DNA of 64,000 nucleotides from Hippophae tibetana (taxonomy: Eukaryota; Streptophyta; Magnoliopsida; Rosales; Elaeagnaceae). The notes below the pieces were generated by a model. The model saw only the letters and a list, made by a program, of their open reading frames with translations, was not told where the DNA came from and ran no database searches. The stretch spans positions 14,511,001 to 14,575,000 of the forward strand of contig CM072807.1 of the NCBI GenBank assembly GCA_037013495.1, written 5' to 3'. The position numbers and the translations under genes were made by a program. This document shows, piece after piece, positions 32,913 through 45,719 of the stretch; the stretch's first letter is position 1, and each line of letters opens with the position of its first letter.

Positions 32913-34358
32913 CTAGAGAAAAAATAATAAATTAGACACATTGTTTTAGGGATATTGATAATTTTTATTATCTTATGTTTCAATTTAATCAATTTGATTC
33001 AAAATTTTAAATTTATTGGTAATTTGGTCCAAATCACCAAATTTATAACATCATTTTATAATTTAACATAAAATTGTTGGACATATTCATAATTTTACAG
33101 ATATCCTAATTAGTTTTATTTTACTTAGTAATTTGACAAAAGATTTTGTAAAGAAACTATTTTCTTTTACCAAAATAATTAACACATTGCAATAATAAGA
33201 AACCAAATTTATTATACGCTCATATAATTATATTATTTAAAACATGTTCATAGTTATCATACCTACAGGGCATTACTCTTGCCTAGCCTAAGAATATAAA
33301 TTTTAAGAATTTTTTACTATTTAAAAATATTTTAAATCTAATTTGACCAATCTATATATTTTGTGAGAAAAATATTAAATACACATAAATTTAACCACAT
33401 ATTTACACTAAATCTAATTACAGTTTTCCATATATCAAAATTTTCTTAGAAATTGAATAACTTCTTAGTTTTTAAAGTTATTTTATCACATGACATACCA
33501 TAATTGATATTATTATAAATTTATGCGTACCTAATATTTTTCTTTTTAAGATGTCAAATTGGAAAAGTTTTGTACAAATTGATCAAATTAGAGTACCAAA
33601 TTGATCACAATGTATTTTTTTATAAATATATAAGTTAAGATTAAAACTAACTAACTTCTTTTTTTGTAAAATTACTAACGAGTCTATCGTTCCTCCTAGC
33701 CTTCTATAACATATGTCCAAGTTGAACATGGTCCAGCTAACTAGAGTTTAATAATATTAAATAGATGTAAATGATTGTAATTCAAATTAAACAACATTCA
33801 ACTCACCATTCAAGATAAAATGTTTGAACTAAGGTTTCTTTTTATAGTAAAAATAAATAAGTTGTACATAGAGATATTGTTTTTGTGATTATAAGTCTTA
33901 AGGGGTGATATAAATATTATTTTTATCAAAAACAAATATAAACAACAATTACATTATGTTTCAAATATTTTATTTTTGGAATATTTTGTAAAGCCTTTAT
34001 ACTTAATTTTTAATATATTTTTAAAATAATTGCACACACACTTATAATATGAACTTGAATTTTAGAAATTTTACATATTTAAATAATTTTTATGTTGTTG
34101 AGCACAACTCGTTTACAAATTTTATATTTTATTAACACTTTCTATAAGTTCAAAGAATTACGAAATATATTTTAAACTCTATTACCAGAACTTCTTTTTT
34201 ATTTTTCTTTTTGAATTTTTTGGAATGATTTATAAATATTATCAATTACTTTAAAATATTTTAAATGATTTTTTTTAAATAAGTATACTATTTACACTTT
34301 TTTATGTCTCAAGTTTTAAATTTATTATATATTTACGTGTTGTTGTAATAGAAGCATC
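32913..34358. other. AT-rich spacer
   Basis: No gene, RNA gene or clear repeat seen. Only low-complexity AT-rich DNA. Confidence 0.5.
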
Positions 34359-35810
34359 TGATCGCTACACACGAAGTATGTGCAATGAATGCACAAGTAT
34401 ACATATCATAACAAGTAATATAATGACAAGAAAAAATCATTTTCACGGAGATTATTTAATTAGAAACTAATTTTTAAAACTAAAAAAAATAAAAAATCAA
34501 TTTTTTTTTGGTTTTTTATATTTTAAAGAAGCAAAATTAAAATAACTAAAACAAATAGTAATAATTAATTAAATCAAATTTGGTAATTAAAAAGATATAT
34601 GAGAAAATATCTAGGAATATTTAATCTCCCAATTTTCTAAACATGCAAATTGCTAAAATCCTTCTAATATAATTATCAATTAATTACATAATCAATTGAA
34701 TCTAACTTATCATGTATTCCTCTCTCAAGTAAACTACACACCATATAGTAATTAATTTAATCACACTCTTATACCAATTAAATTGCATACTACTCATTAA
34801 GTTAATCAATTATGAATTATATACATAAGAATCATACATCTCTCCTTAGAAACTATGCATGTTATTTAATCAAGACAAAAAATTAAATAATTCTCTCAAA
34901 TCTATTTAATTGGCTCTATAGATAAATTGTTGGCCAAACAATTAATGGCATACAAATCAGATTAAATAATATAATTAAATTGAAATTATAATTGAGGTAA
35001 AATATTAAATCATCATATGGTGAAAATTGGGTTCATAAGATCCCTATATTAATAAATTAACTACATATAATTGTGTTCATAAAGCTCATATTTTCATAAA
35101 GAAAGATATTAAAATTGATAAAGAAAAGAGTAGAAGAAGAAATACAATTAGTTTCTTAAATTGTAGAATTAATCTTCTTTTGAATCTCCACCAAAATTAT
35201 GTATTCTCTTGAATTGTTCTGTATTTTTCTCTCTTTTTAGCTCTAAAAATGGACCAAAATTATTATAATGGATTCCACTTAGGGTTTATAGAGTGATTAG
35301 GGGCTTAAATATTACTCAGGTGTGATCGAGACCATCTAATCAGCTTCAGATCAAGGGTTACAATCAAATAAAGAAAAACCTGATAGTTCAACCAATCACA
35401 GCACGACAAGTGGCATTAGAAATTCACTAGGCGAATTAAGAAGCGACATATGGTAGGGGAGATCGGTTACAGTCAACACTTGTTGATTCAGTGACACGTG
35501 GTGTGATGTGATTCGTAAAGATAGATGGAGTGGTGCACGGGTGGAAAGCGCGAAACAATGGCATAGCGATATATGGCATGATACGTTAACTAATTTTCAA
35601 ACTTTGATTGAATGTTGTACTGACATATGGCATGCATTTTTTCCTCCTCACATGTGGCAAAACGTGATTATTTCTAAGTGCTTGTGTGGCATCCACATGG
35701 CAGCTCCCGATTGGTCATGCGTTAAAAATCCCAAAAAATCCAAACATTATATTTTCACTAATAAGTTTATATTTTAATATCGTTTTGCCATAAAATATTA
35801 AAATATCCCA
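34359..35810 (-). repeat. 3' LTR of element E
   Basis: Matches F (16045-17553) and the right LTR of E over most of its length. A GC-richer half (about 35330-35720) contains CACGTGG-type motifs. The right end is uncertain. Confidence 0.65.
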
Positions 35811-37200
35811 TTGTTTATCCTCAAGTAAAACCAAGTATAACTAAATAAAATAACTTGGGTAGTACATGCATGTTTCACAAAAAATATCCCTCTCAAAAGT
35901 CGTACAATTCTATGATAAGCAGGTTAACATATTCATCAATCAATGTTCTATCAATACAAGGATATTAAAGGTTTTTGAAAAATTGATTTGTGTGTGTGTG
36001 TTCTGCATATGATATCATCCAATGCACTCATGAAATCAACCTATATGAGCATGCTAATCAATTCAATCTTAGAATAAGTCTCATAAGTCTATTTTTCACA
36101 AACCTCTCTACTATATAAATATGCATTTAACTCAAGATCAATAAGGACTTTACATTTATGTAATGTAAGGCTTAGGTGGTGGGTCAATAAATGAAGACAT
36201 TTTAAGCTCTTTTCACACCTTAGTTTTATTTTTCATTATGCACTTTTTAATTGCAATTGAGTTTTTACTTGATAGTTTAGTGCATCTTCTTTTGTCATTC
36301 TTTTTCACATCTTTTTTCATATCTTTTTTTTTGTAACTTCACAATACTCGCAAACTTATTTTAAATTCTATTTTATTTTCTTTAGAGGGATAATTGTGTT
36401 GTGAGTTTTAATTTTTATGGGGTGCATTACATTTCACCTAACTCTAAAGCACAACACATGATTGCAATTTTTTTTATACAAGCTAAAGGTGCAAGGGTAA
36501 AGGTAATATTTATTTGTTAGGCATTATATGTGACTTAAAGATATGAATGGTTCTTTTTTAGGCTCAAATGGGCGACTAAAGATATTAACAATGGTTAGCT
36601 TAAAAGATTCAATCGATCTAAATAACGCCTAAATCATTTCTCTTGCTAAATACTATTTAGGATTTCACCTCAATGGATGATTAAATAGATTCTAAAACTT
36701 GGTAAATCTCATCAACTCGTATAACTCCCTACAAATTTTCTCTCGATAAGCATACCAAAAACAATCATGAACATATGTATAAAAATTTGAATCAATCCAA
36801 TCAAAACTAGCAAACATATCACATGATTAATGTAAATATCTTAACAAATATGTTACATTCCTTATCCTAGTCATAATAACCAATTTTTATCATTGAGTTC
36901 ATATGTATCATATCAAGCATGCATGCATTTAGTTTTCATATATTTATCAATTTCTACCCAAATCATGATTAAAAACAACCTAAAATTTTAAAATGCATAC
37001 TAAATACTAATGTAAAGAATGAAGTTCCTTTCCTCAAACTTAAATTACACATTGTCCCCAATGTGCACATATAAGTATGAAAAAGTAAAAGGAAAGAAAA
37101 CTCCCTTAGTCATGGAACACCACATCTGTCACTGGAATGCTCATTCTTGTTCCGTCATTGCTCTCCACATTTATTCACCTACAAAACAAAAACAATGAAA
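35811..37200 (-). other. 3' non-coding region of element E
   Basis: No coding content. Near 36110-36185 it resembles 4495-4590 of element N (ACAAACCTCTC, GATCAATA, GGCTTAGGT). At 37048-37065 a hairpin is read on the minus strand as CACATT / AATGTG with loop GGGGAC, followed by TTTAAGTTTGAGG. Confidence 0.55.
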
Positions 37201-37639
37201 ATATAAGTAAAATAACATTGGGTTGCCTCCAAACCAGTATCACGTTTAATTTCCTTGACTAGATGGTCATATAAAGTCCTAAGGCACATCTATTTATATT
37301 CATTTACTTTTGAGTATGCCCGGAAATAGTTTTGAGTCTTGATTTTTTCAATAATACTTTATGTTCTAGTTCACAAACACAGTGCTCAATTCTCTTCTCA
37401 TTCCATATTTTTGTTTTCCTTTTCAACTTTTTGTCATTCTTATAAACACTCTATCGTAACTCATCCAATTTATGTATTTCCAAAAGCTTTTTCACCTCTC
37501 CATTGGACTCTTTCACTTTCATACTAGACTGGGGGTAGGAGAGTGAAAGTGTGGGGTCCAAACTTGGTGGCTCTTTAATTGAAGGTTTGAGTTTATATCC
37601 TATCTCAGAATTTTCCATAATCTCCTTTGATACATACAT

Positions 37640-39290
37640 GAGAGGTTAATCCTCCAAAAAGTTCACGCAGTCTACAATGTCCACCTTCAATGCCATACTT
37701 TCAAAGTCGTAATAGGTTGAGTTGTTTTCTGGTGAGTTTATGTCCTTAATTATAGCAACATGTGTTAAAGTATTAAGTGTTGGTGACACAACAGGTTCTT
37801 TTAAGTTATCCTCACATTCAATAACATTTGTCCTTAAACATTCATTAGCATTATCAATATCAAGGGGTTCAAATTCTTTAATTTTTTTAAATATTACGTG
37901 TTCATCTTGCACTCTTATTGTAAGTTCACATTTTTGTACATCAATGAGTGCTCTTCCGGTTGCTAAGAATGGACGACCAAGTATGATAGGAATTTCATGA
38001 TCCTCTTCCATGTTTGGCACAAGAAGTTTGTCGAAAAGATGAATTTGTCTAATTTTACTAGAAAATATTCTACCATACCCCAAGGTCTCTTAGTTAATAT
38101 ATCTGCCATTTGTAATGTTACTGAAGTGGGTTTGGCTTTACCAACCCCCAATCTCTTAAAGACCGATAATGGCATGAGGTTAACGTTAGAACCCAAGTCA
38201 TATAGTGCTTTGCCAAAACGGATGTTCCCAATAGTGAAAGAGATGTCAAAAATACCTAGATCTTTCAGTTTTTATGTTAGTTTTCTATTAAGGATGGAAC
38301 TACAACCTTCAATCAAGGTTATTATTTCGTGATCTCTAAGCCTCCTTTTCTTTGATAGTGTATCCTTCATGAATTTGGCATAAGACAACATTTGTTCAAG
38401 TGCCTTTACAAATGGTATGTTTATGTGTAGCTTCTTGAAGACTTCGAGAAATTTTGAAAATCGTGTATCTGACTTTTGCTTTTGTAATCTTTGAGGGAAA
38501 GGAATAGTGGGTTTGTAAAGGTTATTTTTTTTATTTGCTTTTTAGTGCTCTCTTTATCTACTAGTTCCTCCTCATCCTTTTTAATTTCATGTTTCCTCAT
38601 CCTTTTTCTATCTTATGTTCTTGTTCTAAAGTTTTACCACTTCTCAAGGCTATGATGGTGCACTGGTCCTTACCTTCTATTTTTTGGTTTACAATTGTGT
38701 CACTTGGAAAGTTACCTTGAGGTCTTTGGCTTATAGCCTGAGCAGGTTGCTCCAATTGGTTCTCCAAATTTTGAACTAAAGCCTCTTGAGTTGACATTTT
38801 TGTATTAAATGATTGGATGAAGTCTTTCAGCATTCCTATTAAAGCATTTGTATTGTCCTCAGTATGTGGCTTCTTCTCTTGGGCTTATGATTACTATGGT
38901 TATTGAAAACGAGGTGGAAATGATTGATAGTTGAATTGATTGCTACCTTGATTGTTGTTATTCCAAGAGAAATTTGGATGTTATCTCCATCTTGGGTTAT
39001 TAGTGTTTAAGTATGAATTATTGTTTTGATTCACATTACCCATATAGAAGAATGATTTAGGATTATGTGGACAATTATCAAACAAATGGGCTCCATCACA
39101 AAATACCCTTGAATCTTGGACCTATTTTATATTCGCTAGCGAATTTTGATTCTTCAAAATATTTAACAAAGATAACACTTGAGTTGTAAGTGTCATAATA
39201 TCATTTACCTCATGCATTTCACCTACTCTTCTTGTGGTTATCATTTCATTCATTTATCATTGATAATTATTGCTAGCCATTTTCTACTGT
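37640..39290 (-). pseudogene. gag-protease relic of element E
   Basis: On the minus strand, gag-tail sequence (38597-38833: QNLENQLEQPAQAISQRPQG, LRSGKTLE) is followed by a retropepsin-like region (37963-38196: NLMPLSVFKRLG; 37646-38083: [18 protein letters not shown]). Motifs match the gag-protease of element N closely. Only the family resemblance and order are certain; it is a broken relic with many breaks. Confidence 0.7.
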
Positions 39291-39483
39291 ATGCTTCTAA
39301 TAACACTAAATGATGTCTAAATTAAAAATAAATAATAAATTAAAGTTAAAAAATTAAATAAATAAATCAGTAAAGGAAAATAAGTAAAATTAAAATTAAA
39401 GTAAAGAAAAATAAATTAAGAAAAATAACTAAAATATAAAAATAACAACAATAATAAAAATTATTAATTTCTAATATTTATAA

Positions 39484-39501
39484 TCCCCGATAAAAGTACC
39501 A
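39484..39501 (-). other. Primer-site-like sequence of E
   Basis: The minus strand reads TGGTACTTTTATCGGGGA. Its two ends agree with the tRNA-Asp site of B and N, and it sits six bases from the LTR as in those elements; the middle has drifted. Confidence 0.55.
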
Positions 39502-39507
39502 AAAACT

Positions 39508-40980
39508 TGATCGCCACACATGAAGTGTATATAATAAATAAGCAAGTACACGTATCACAACAAGTAATTTAATGATAACACAATATTGTTCCCATAGAGA
39601 TTATTTAATTAGAAACTAATTTATAAAACTAAAAAAAATAAAAAATCAATTTTTTTGTGTTTTTATATTTTAAGAAAGCAAAATTAAAATAACTAAAAGT
39701 AAATAGTAATAATTATTTAAATCAAATTTGGTAACTAAAAAGATATATGAGAAAATATATAAAAATACTTAATCCCTCAATTTTCTAAACATGCAAATCA
39801 CCCCAATATAATTATCAATTAATTACATGACCAATTGAATCTAACCTAGCATGTATTCCTCTCTCAAGTAAATTACACATCATATAGTAATTAATTTAAT
39901 CACTCTCATGCCAATTAAATTGCACACTACTCATTAAATTCATCAATTATGGATCACATACATAAGAATCATACATCTCTGCCTAAAAATTATGCATGTT
40001 ATTTAATCAAGACAAACAATTAAATAATTCCCTCTAATCTATTTAATTACCTCGATAGATAAATTGTTGGCCAAACAATTAATAACATACAAATAAGATT
40101 AAATAATAAAATTAAATTGAAATTATAATTGGGATAAAATATTAAATCATAACATGGTGAAAATTGGGTTCATAAGATCCATGGGTTCATAAAGCTCATA
40201 TTTTTCATAATAAAAAAAAGACATAAAAATTGATAAAGAAAAGAGTAGAAGAAGAAATACAATTAGTCTCTTGAATTGTAGAATTAATCTCCTCTTGAAT
40301 TTCCACCAAAATTATGTATTCTCTTATTTTTTTTGTATTTTTCTCTATTTTTAGCTCCAAAAATGGACCAAGATTTTGCTGATAGAGGTCACTTAGGGTT
40401 TATGGAGTGATTAGGGGCTTAAATATTGCTCAGGTACGATTTGGACCGTCAGATCAGCTTTAGATCAAGGACTACGATCAAAGAAAGCAAAAATAGACAG
40501 TTCCAACCAATCATAGTACGATAAATATTATCAGTAATTCAGTGGGCGAATCAGGGAGCGACGCATGCCGGGGGAGAACGGTCGGAGTCAACGCTCGTTG
40601 AGTTGGCGACACGTAGCATGGCTTGATTCGCGGAGACAGATGGCATGGTGCACGAGTGGAACGCACGAAGCAATGGCATAACGACACGTGGCATGGTGCG
40701 TTGACTAATTTTCGAACTCTGATTGAACGTTGTGCTGACACATGGCATGCATTTCGTCCTCCTCACATGAGACGTAACGTGATTCGCTCTCTGTGCTTGC
40801 GTGGCATCCAAGTGGCTTTTCGAGTTAGCTCATCTACTTGCGTAACATGTCACGTGGTAACTCCTGATTGGTACTGCATTAAAAATTCTAAAAATTATAT
40901 TTTAATATTTTTTATCATAAAAATTTATTTATTGAATAAAAGAAGTAAATACTCTAAAATTTATAAACTATTTTCATAAC
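39508..40980 (-). repeat. 5' LTR of element E
   Basis: Begins TGATCGCC and matches the left LTR and F. It has a GC-richer part at about 40430-40870 with several ACACGTGGCA-type motifs. The right end is uncertain. Confidence 0.6.
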
Positions 40981-43785
40981 TTTTTAAAGTTTATGGAAGG
41001 TCTTTATAACTTTTTTTATTAAAAAAGATAACTTAGTGCTTTGACAAAATATTTTACTCGCATTGAAAAGCCATAGTGCGTTAATTAAGCAATTAATATC
41101 AATAAGGGATATAATATTCATTTTAGAAAGGGTTATTTAAGAAATTAATTTTTTACAAAAGTAAGTGTGTCCTGAAAAAAAAAGTGTCCTTAGAATCACT
41201 CTAAATAAATTCATAGCTTTATATTTAAAAAAAAAATCTTATAATTCTCAATAAAATAAACGTATTAATTTCTTAATAAAGCCAAACCCATGTTATTATA
41301 ACTCCTAATGTTGGATCTGAATCAAATACTATTATAAGTTTAAACACATTACATATCCACAAAACAGCAATAAAAATAATAAAATAATTCTTAAAAATCA
41401 CATAAAAATGATAATAATTTCTTCTCAAAGTACTTTTAGAAAAATTTGAAATATTCACTCTCAAGCAAATCGTCACAACTAAGAATATTTGTATTATTAA
41501 TATTTTAAAAACCATTTAGCATACTTCGAAAATTATCAATTTTGCACACATTACTTTAAAAACAAAGTTATGCTAGTTGGGTATTATTATGCAGGACAAT
41601 AAGATTGTAATCTAGTCAAAATTAGAGCAATAATATGGAAAATTAACATTCAAATCTCGGACTAATTCATGTTTTGATATTGCTAAACCACATGTGGTGT
41701 GTTCTCAAATCACATGCAGGCTAGTAGCATTAGAAATTTAGAATTGTCGTTTTGGGGTTTCATGCTCAAATTACCACAGAGGAAGTTCACTGTAGGCCCT
41801 TGCAATTCATGGGCCCAATCGGATATATTCGTATCAAAGTACAATGCTCATCCCCTAACACCTCCATGTCTTTCCAAAAATAAAAATTTAAATAAATACA
41901 AGACAATACCTTGTATATATAAGACAATACCTTATATATATATATGTATATAGTTGTACCATTCAAACAGACCAAATACAGTGTTAGAAGAAGCAATCAA
42001 GAATGGGAGTATGGGACTCCATATCCTCATCCTCTGAACTTTAGGACACATCATGTGCAAACTCAGCTCGATCTAGACTAATTTACATACAATGTTGTCC
42101 TTTGTGAATACTGCAGCTTTTACTAGCTTTATTTAGAGATTTCAAATGAATGGTATCAATCTCATATTCTATTTAATATCATTAATGGTTTTATAATTTA
42201 AAGTTGTTTTATTTTATTTAAATCTAATCATATCACATCAAATTCTATTTAAAATTTTCTCTAATTATTATAAATAATCATTGTAATTATAAATAATTAT
42301 TTTTTTATTTTTTTATTACTTTTTTAACTTTACTTATTATTAGATCTATTTAAAAAATAAAATATCTTATTATAATATCATTCTATTATCATCCTAGTTC
42401 ACTAAAAAATAAATACTATAATGATATGAGTTAATAAAATATATGAATTATAGCATGTAATAATAAATTTTCATCCTAATTGACCGTATAGCAACTTCAA
42501 CCTTTTCTGTTTATCATATATCCTGTCAATTCTTTAGGCATCAACATGAAACCAAAAGATTTGCTACTTCAAAAAAAAATCGTACGAAAGCTCCTAGTCT
42601 TTCACTTTAAGTTTGACAAACTCAACCCATGGATTGTAAATATACAAGGATCTTTAGCATTTAAACAATTAAATTGTACTTTAGTCCAGCTTGTGGTATG
42701 ATTAGGAAGAACTGACTTTCATCTCAAATTGAAGTTAATCTTTACAACACAAGAAGTGATTGGAAAATTAGGATTTGTTAATTAGACGGTATTAAAAATT
42801 CTAACTTCATATGTTTTAATGTGAAATGCAAAATAAAAGTTATGCACTTTATAATTTGAGTAATAGTAATGGGTGTAGTGTTAATTCGTATTTATAACCT
42901 TATTTAGTTTGCTTAAAATTTTAATTTTAAAATCATGTATTTTAATTTTTTTTATCTCAAATTAAAAATATTTTTTATTTATTTTTAAAATATAAGAACA
43001 ATATAAAAATAAATTAAATATTAATTTAAATAAATTCTTATGATGAAATCATTTTTTTAGGTAATAGAAACTACTTAAATAAATTAAATAAATAATATTT
43101 TACTAAAGTACTTATCATCAATTTTATCAAATTATGTTATATAGATTGTTACTAAATATTATATAGAAAATTATAATATAATTCATTTCAATGCAATTAT
43201 ATTTAACCAATACAATAAATATAAAATGATATTATAGATTTTCATATAATATAACTCATTTAATTCCAATTAAATTGTATATGACCATCTAGCATGTATT
43301 TGCCACAAAAATTGAATTTTGTTAAAATCATATGTTGAGAAAATTTCTTACATCTTACATAACAATTAGAGTTATTTCAGTCAGAAAATAATCTTATAGA
43401 CCAAGTTCAATAAGTACTTAGTCATCATATAAGTGTAAATGCAAAAGAGTTATCATAAAGGGATAAAGTCTCAATGATTATCCTTTAATTATCTTGAAGA
43501 GATAAAGTTACAAAGACTACCCTTCAATTATATATCTTAAAAGACAATGAGGGAGATAATTAAGAAAATATGTCTACAAATGATAGGTATTTATAAATGA
43601 TAAATGTCTACGAAACTACAACAACTCAATCCTATTCAAATAGAGAATTTCTATTATTTTAATTATTTTTTTCTATATATATTCACATATGTACACAATT
43701 ATTATGATCTTAAATATCATTTGATTTCATAACACAGAATCATAATCAAACACTCTCTTTTCATATAATCGCTTTATTTTCATAT
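40981..43785. other. AT-rich intergenic DNA
   Basis: No convincing gene. A small open frame at 41699-41953 lies in slightly GC-richer DNA but shows no known motif. A short duplicated phrase (AAGACAATACCTT, 41901-41940) and an imperfect repeat of about 45 bp near 43460-43545 (GATAAAGTCTCAATGATTA / GATAAAGTTACAAAGACTA) are the only structure seen. Confidence 0.5.
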
Positions 43786-43940
43786 TGTTAATGTATATCT
43801 ATTAGTAGATTAATATATATATGTTAATGTATATTTAGTTTACTTTAGACATATCTAGTTTACTTGTAACTCCTATATAAAAGCATCATGTATATTCCTT
43901 AAAATACAAAATACAATGCAATCATTAAGTATTTCTAACA

Positions 43941-43953
43941 TGGTATCAGAGCC
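43941..43953 (+). other. Primer binding site of C2
   Basis: TGGTATCAGAGCC, directly after the LTR, complementary to the initiator tRNA-Met 3' end. Confidence 0.85.
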
Positions 43954-44157
43954 ACTGTTCTGACCTTTCTCTTAGCAGATATGTCTCTTCTCGTGTTACT
44001 CCACCCATATTGCTTCCGATGTTACAACATCCTCTACAACCACTCACCCTTGAACCTCTGATGTCTTTAAGTCATTGTCCTTAGATTTCGAGCCTATAGT
44101 CTTCGTTATTGAAGAGTTTCGCACCACACAGACCACTATAATTATCGTTTCCGCCAT

Positions 44158-44445
44158 GCATCTTGCTTTGATAACATTTCTACAGGTACTACAATGATCA
44201 GATTGCCCCGATCTAAACAACTGTGGAAGTCCCACAACCATCAGAGTCTGCACGCTCCCTCATGCGACGCTCAAAGGAACTACACATCTTCCTCACGCAC
44301 CACCAATAGAAAACCAAACGATGGTGTGCATCTTGCACCGATAACCTTTCTATAGATACCACTACAATCGGCTTGACCAGATCTACCCATTCGTGGAAGT
44401 CTCGCAAGCATCGGAGCTTGCACGTGTCCTTACACGCTACACTCT
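44158..44445 (+). repeat. Imperfect tandem duplication, period about 170 bp, in C2
   Basis: 44158-44275 and 44328-44445 align with a constant offset of 170: GCATCTTGC at both starts, then GATAAC-TTTCTA, GTGGAAGTC and GAG-TTGCACG-type matches. Confidence 0.65.
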
Positions 44446-44639
44446 GGTCTTGTGACATCATCAATGACACATCCCCTAGGATTGACATCATCATTGCCTC
44501 TGCTGACATCACTGTTGACCGTGGCGTGTTGTTATTGACCTAGCCGTTGACTGTTAACTTTTTGCAGATCAGGTTCTCTCTACCCAATTTTTTGCATACA
44601 CCTCATTTTTGCAGTCCATTTTTGCATAGGTCCACTAGA

Positions 44640-45053
44640 TTTTATTGCTTTCTCCTTGATTTTTCTTTGATTTCTTGGCGAAGTAAGAAACAATTTTTCG
44701 TGGCCCGCTCCAATACTGAAGCAAAATATGGTACTCTTGTTGATACCACATCTGAGCTCATTTGGCTACAATGGCTTTTTAAGGATTTGGGTGTGTCCAC
44801 ATCCTCTGCTACTCCCTTTTATTGTGACAATCAGAATGTCATTCATATTGCTTACAATGATGTCTACCGTGAAGGAACTAAACACATCAAAATTGATTGT
44901 CACTTTATTCGTTCTCATCTTGTTCATGATACTATCAAGCTTTTTCCTGTCTCCTCCAACAAACAACTTGCAGATATCTTCACTAAGGCACTTCCTAAGG
45001 AACGCACTCGTAATTTGGTTGACAACCTCAAGCTGGTCTCACATCCACCTTGA
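44640..45053 (+). pseudogene. copia RNase H remnant of C2
   Basis: Encodes SLISWRSKKQFFVARSNTEA, FYCDNQNVIHIAYNDVY, KHIKIDCHFIRSHL and QLADIFTKALPKERT, the standard end of a copia polyprotein. It stops just before the polypurine tract. No reverse transcriptase or integrase is present, so it is a relic. Confidence 0.85.
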
Positions 45054-45102
45054 GTTTGAAGGGGCTATTAATGTATATCTTTTAACATATTAATATATAT
45101 CT

Positions 45103-45605
45103 ATTAATATTAGGGTTGTTTATCAGATCGAAACCGCTGATTTTATACTTATTCGATCTGACCATCCGCTCGGATTGAAACATCCTAATCCGCAACCGAT
45201 CCGATCACTTTTCACATCCGCTTAATCCGATTCGTAAACTATTTGGATGATATCCGATCAATTCGACCAATAAACTTAATTAACTCTATTTTTTGTATTT
45301 TTAAATAAATATTTTAAAATTTCACATAAATCATAACATAAAATTATTTGACTTAAAAAAACATTAAAAAATTAAATAAATATATATTAATTATATATAT
45401 ATATATATATAATTTAATAAATATATAATTAATTTTGGTCGGATCGAATCGAATGAATCGTAGTGAAATCCACCATCCGATCCGCACTTAACGGATGGAA
45501 AAAATTTACATCTGATCCAACCATCGGATTGGATCGGATGAAAAATTAACGGATCAGATCAGATTGATCGGATGATCGGATTTTTTGTACACCCCTAATT
45601 AATAC
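45103..45605. repeat. 8-bp target duplication of the hAT-type element (45103-45110, 45598-45605)
   Basis: ATTAATAT on the left, ATTAATAC on the right: eight bases with one difference, as hAT transposons make. Confidence 0.75.
45111..45597. mobile_element. Non-autonomous hAT-type DNA transposon in the 3' LTR of C2
   Basis: 487 bp. Ends TAGGGTTGT and ACACCCCTA form short imperfect inverted termini of the TAGGGGTGT kind, flanked by an 8-bp target duplication. The interior has no coding frame but many subterminal repeats of ATCCGATC / GATCGGAT in both orientations, a usual hAT trait (transposase binding sites). The split LTR of C2 reads continuously once the insert is set aside. No transposase is encoded, so movement would need one supplied in trans. 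Confidence 0.75.
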
Positions 45606-45719
45606 ATATCATATTTGTTAATATATATCTAGTTTATCTGTAACTCATATATAAAGTCACAATATATATTTTTTAAGATACAGAATATAATACAATCATT
45701 AAATATTTCTAATACATAT

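Larger units (their letters stand above)
34359..40980 (-). mobile_element. Element E: non-autonomous Athila-like LTR element
   Basis: Two related LTRs in the same direction start TGATCGC at 34359 and TGATCGCC at 39508. Their right ends, about 35810 and about 40980, are uncertain. The internal region between them encodes gag and protease on the minus strand (37640-39290) and a short stretch resembling the end of integrase (about 37330-37500); no reverse transcriptase or RNase H was recognised. A primer-site-like sequence of tRNA-Asp type lies beside the right LTR. The LTRs are clearly diverged, so E is much older than N. It is broken, with many breaks. F is another, smaller copy of the same family. 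Confidence 0.7.
43786..45714 (+). mobile_element. Short Ty1/copia element C2 with RNase H remnant
   Basis: The 155-bp left LTR (43786-43940) runs straight into the primer site TGGTATCAGAGCC, the usual copia site for initiator tRNA-Met. The right LTR (45066-45110 plus 45606-45714, 154 bp without its nested insert) follows a polypurine-like GAAGGGGC. The 1.1-kb internal region has a leader with a duplicated segment and one coding remnant, an RNase H tail. It is a fossil lacking most of the copia coding content, yet its ends and target duplication are clear. The RNase H resembles that of C1. Confidence 0.85.
43781..45719. repeat. Target site duplication of C2 (43781-43785 and 45715-45719)
   Basis: CATAT on both sides of the element, exact. 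Confidence 0.8.

Noticed and set aside
41696-41716. Sequence TGTGTTCTCAAATCACATGC resembling plant miR398
   Set aside because: Only the first ten bases and a few others agree, and no complementary arm for a precursor hairpin was found within the neighbouring sequence.
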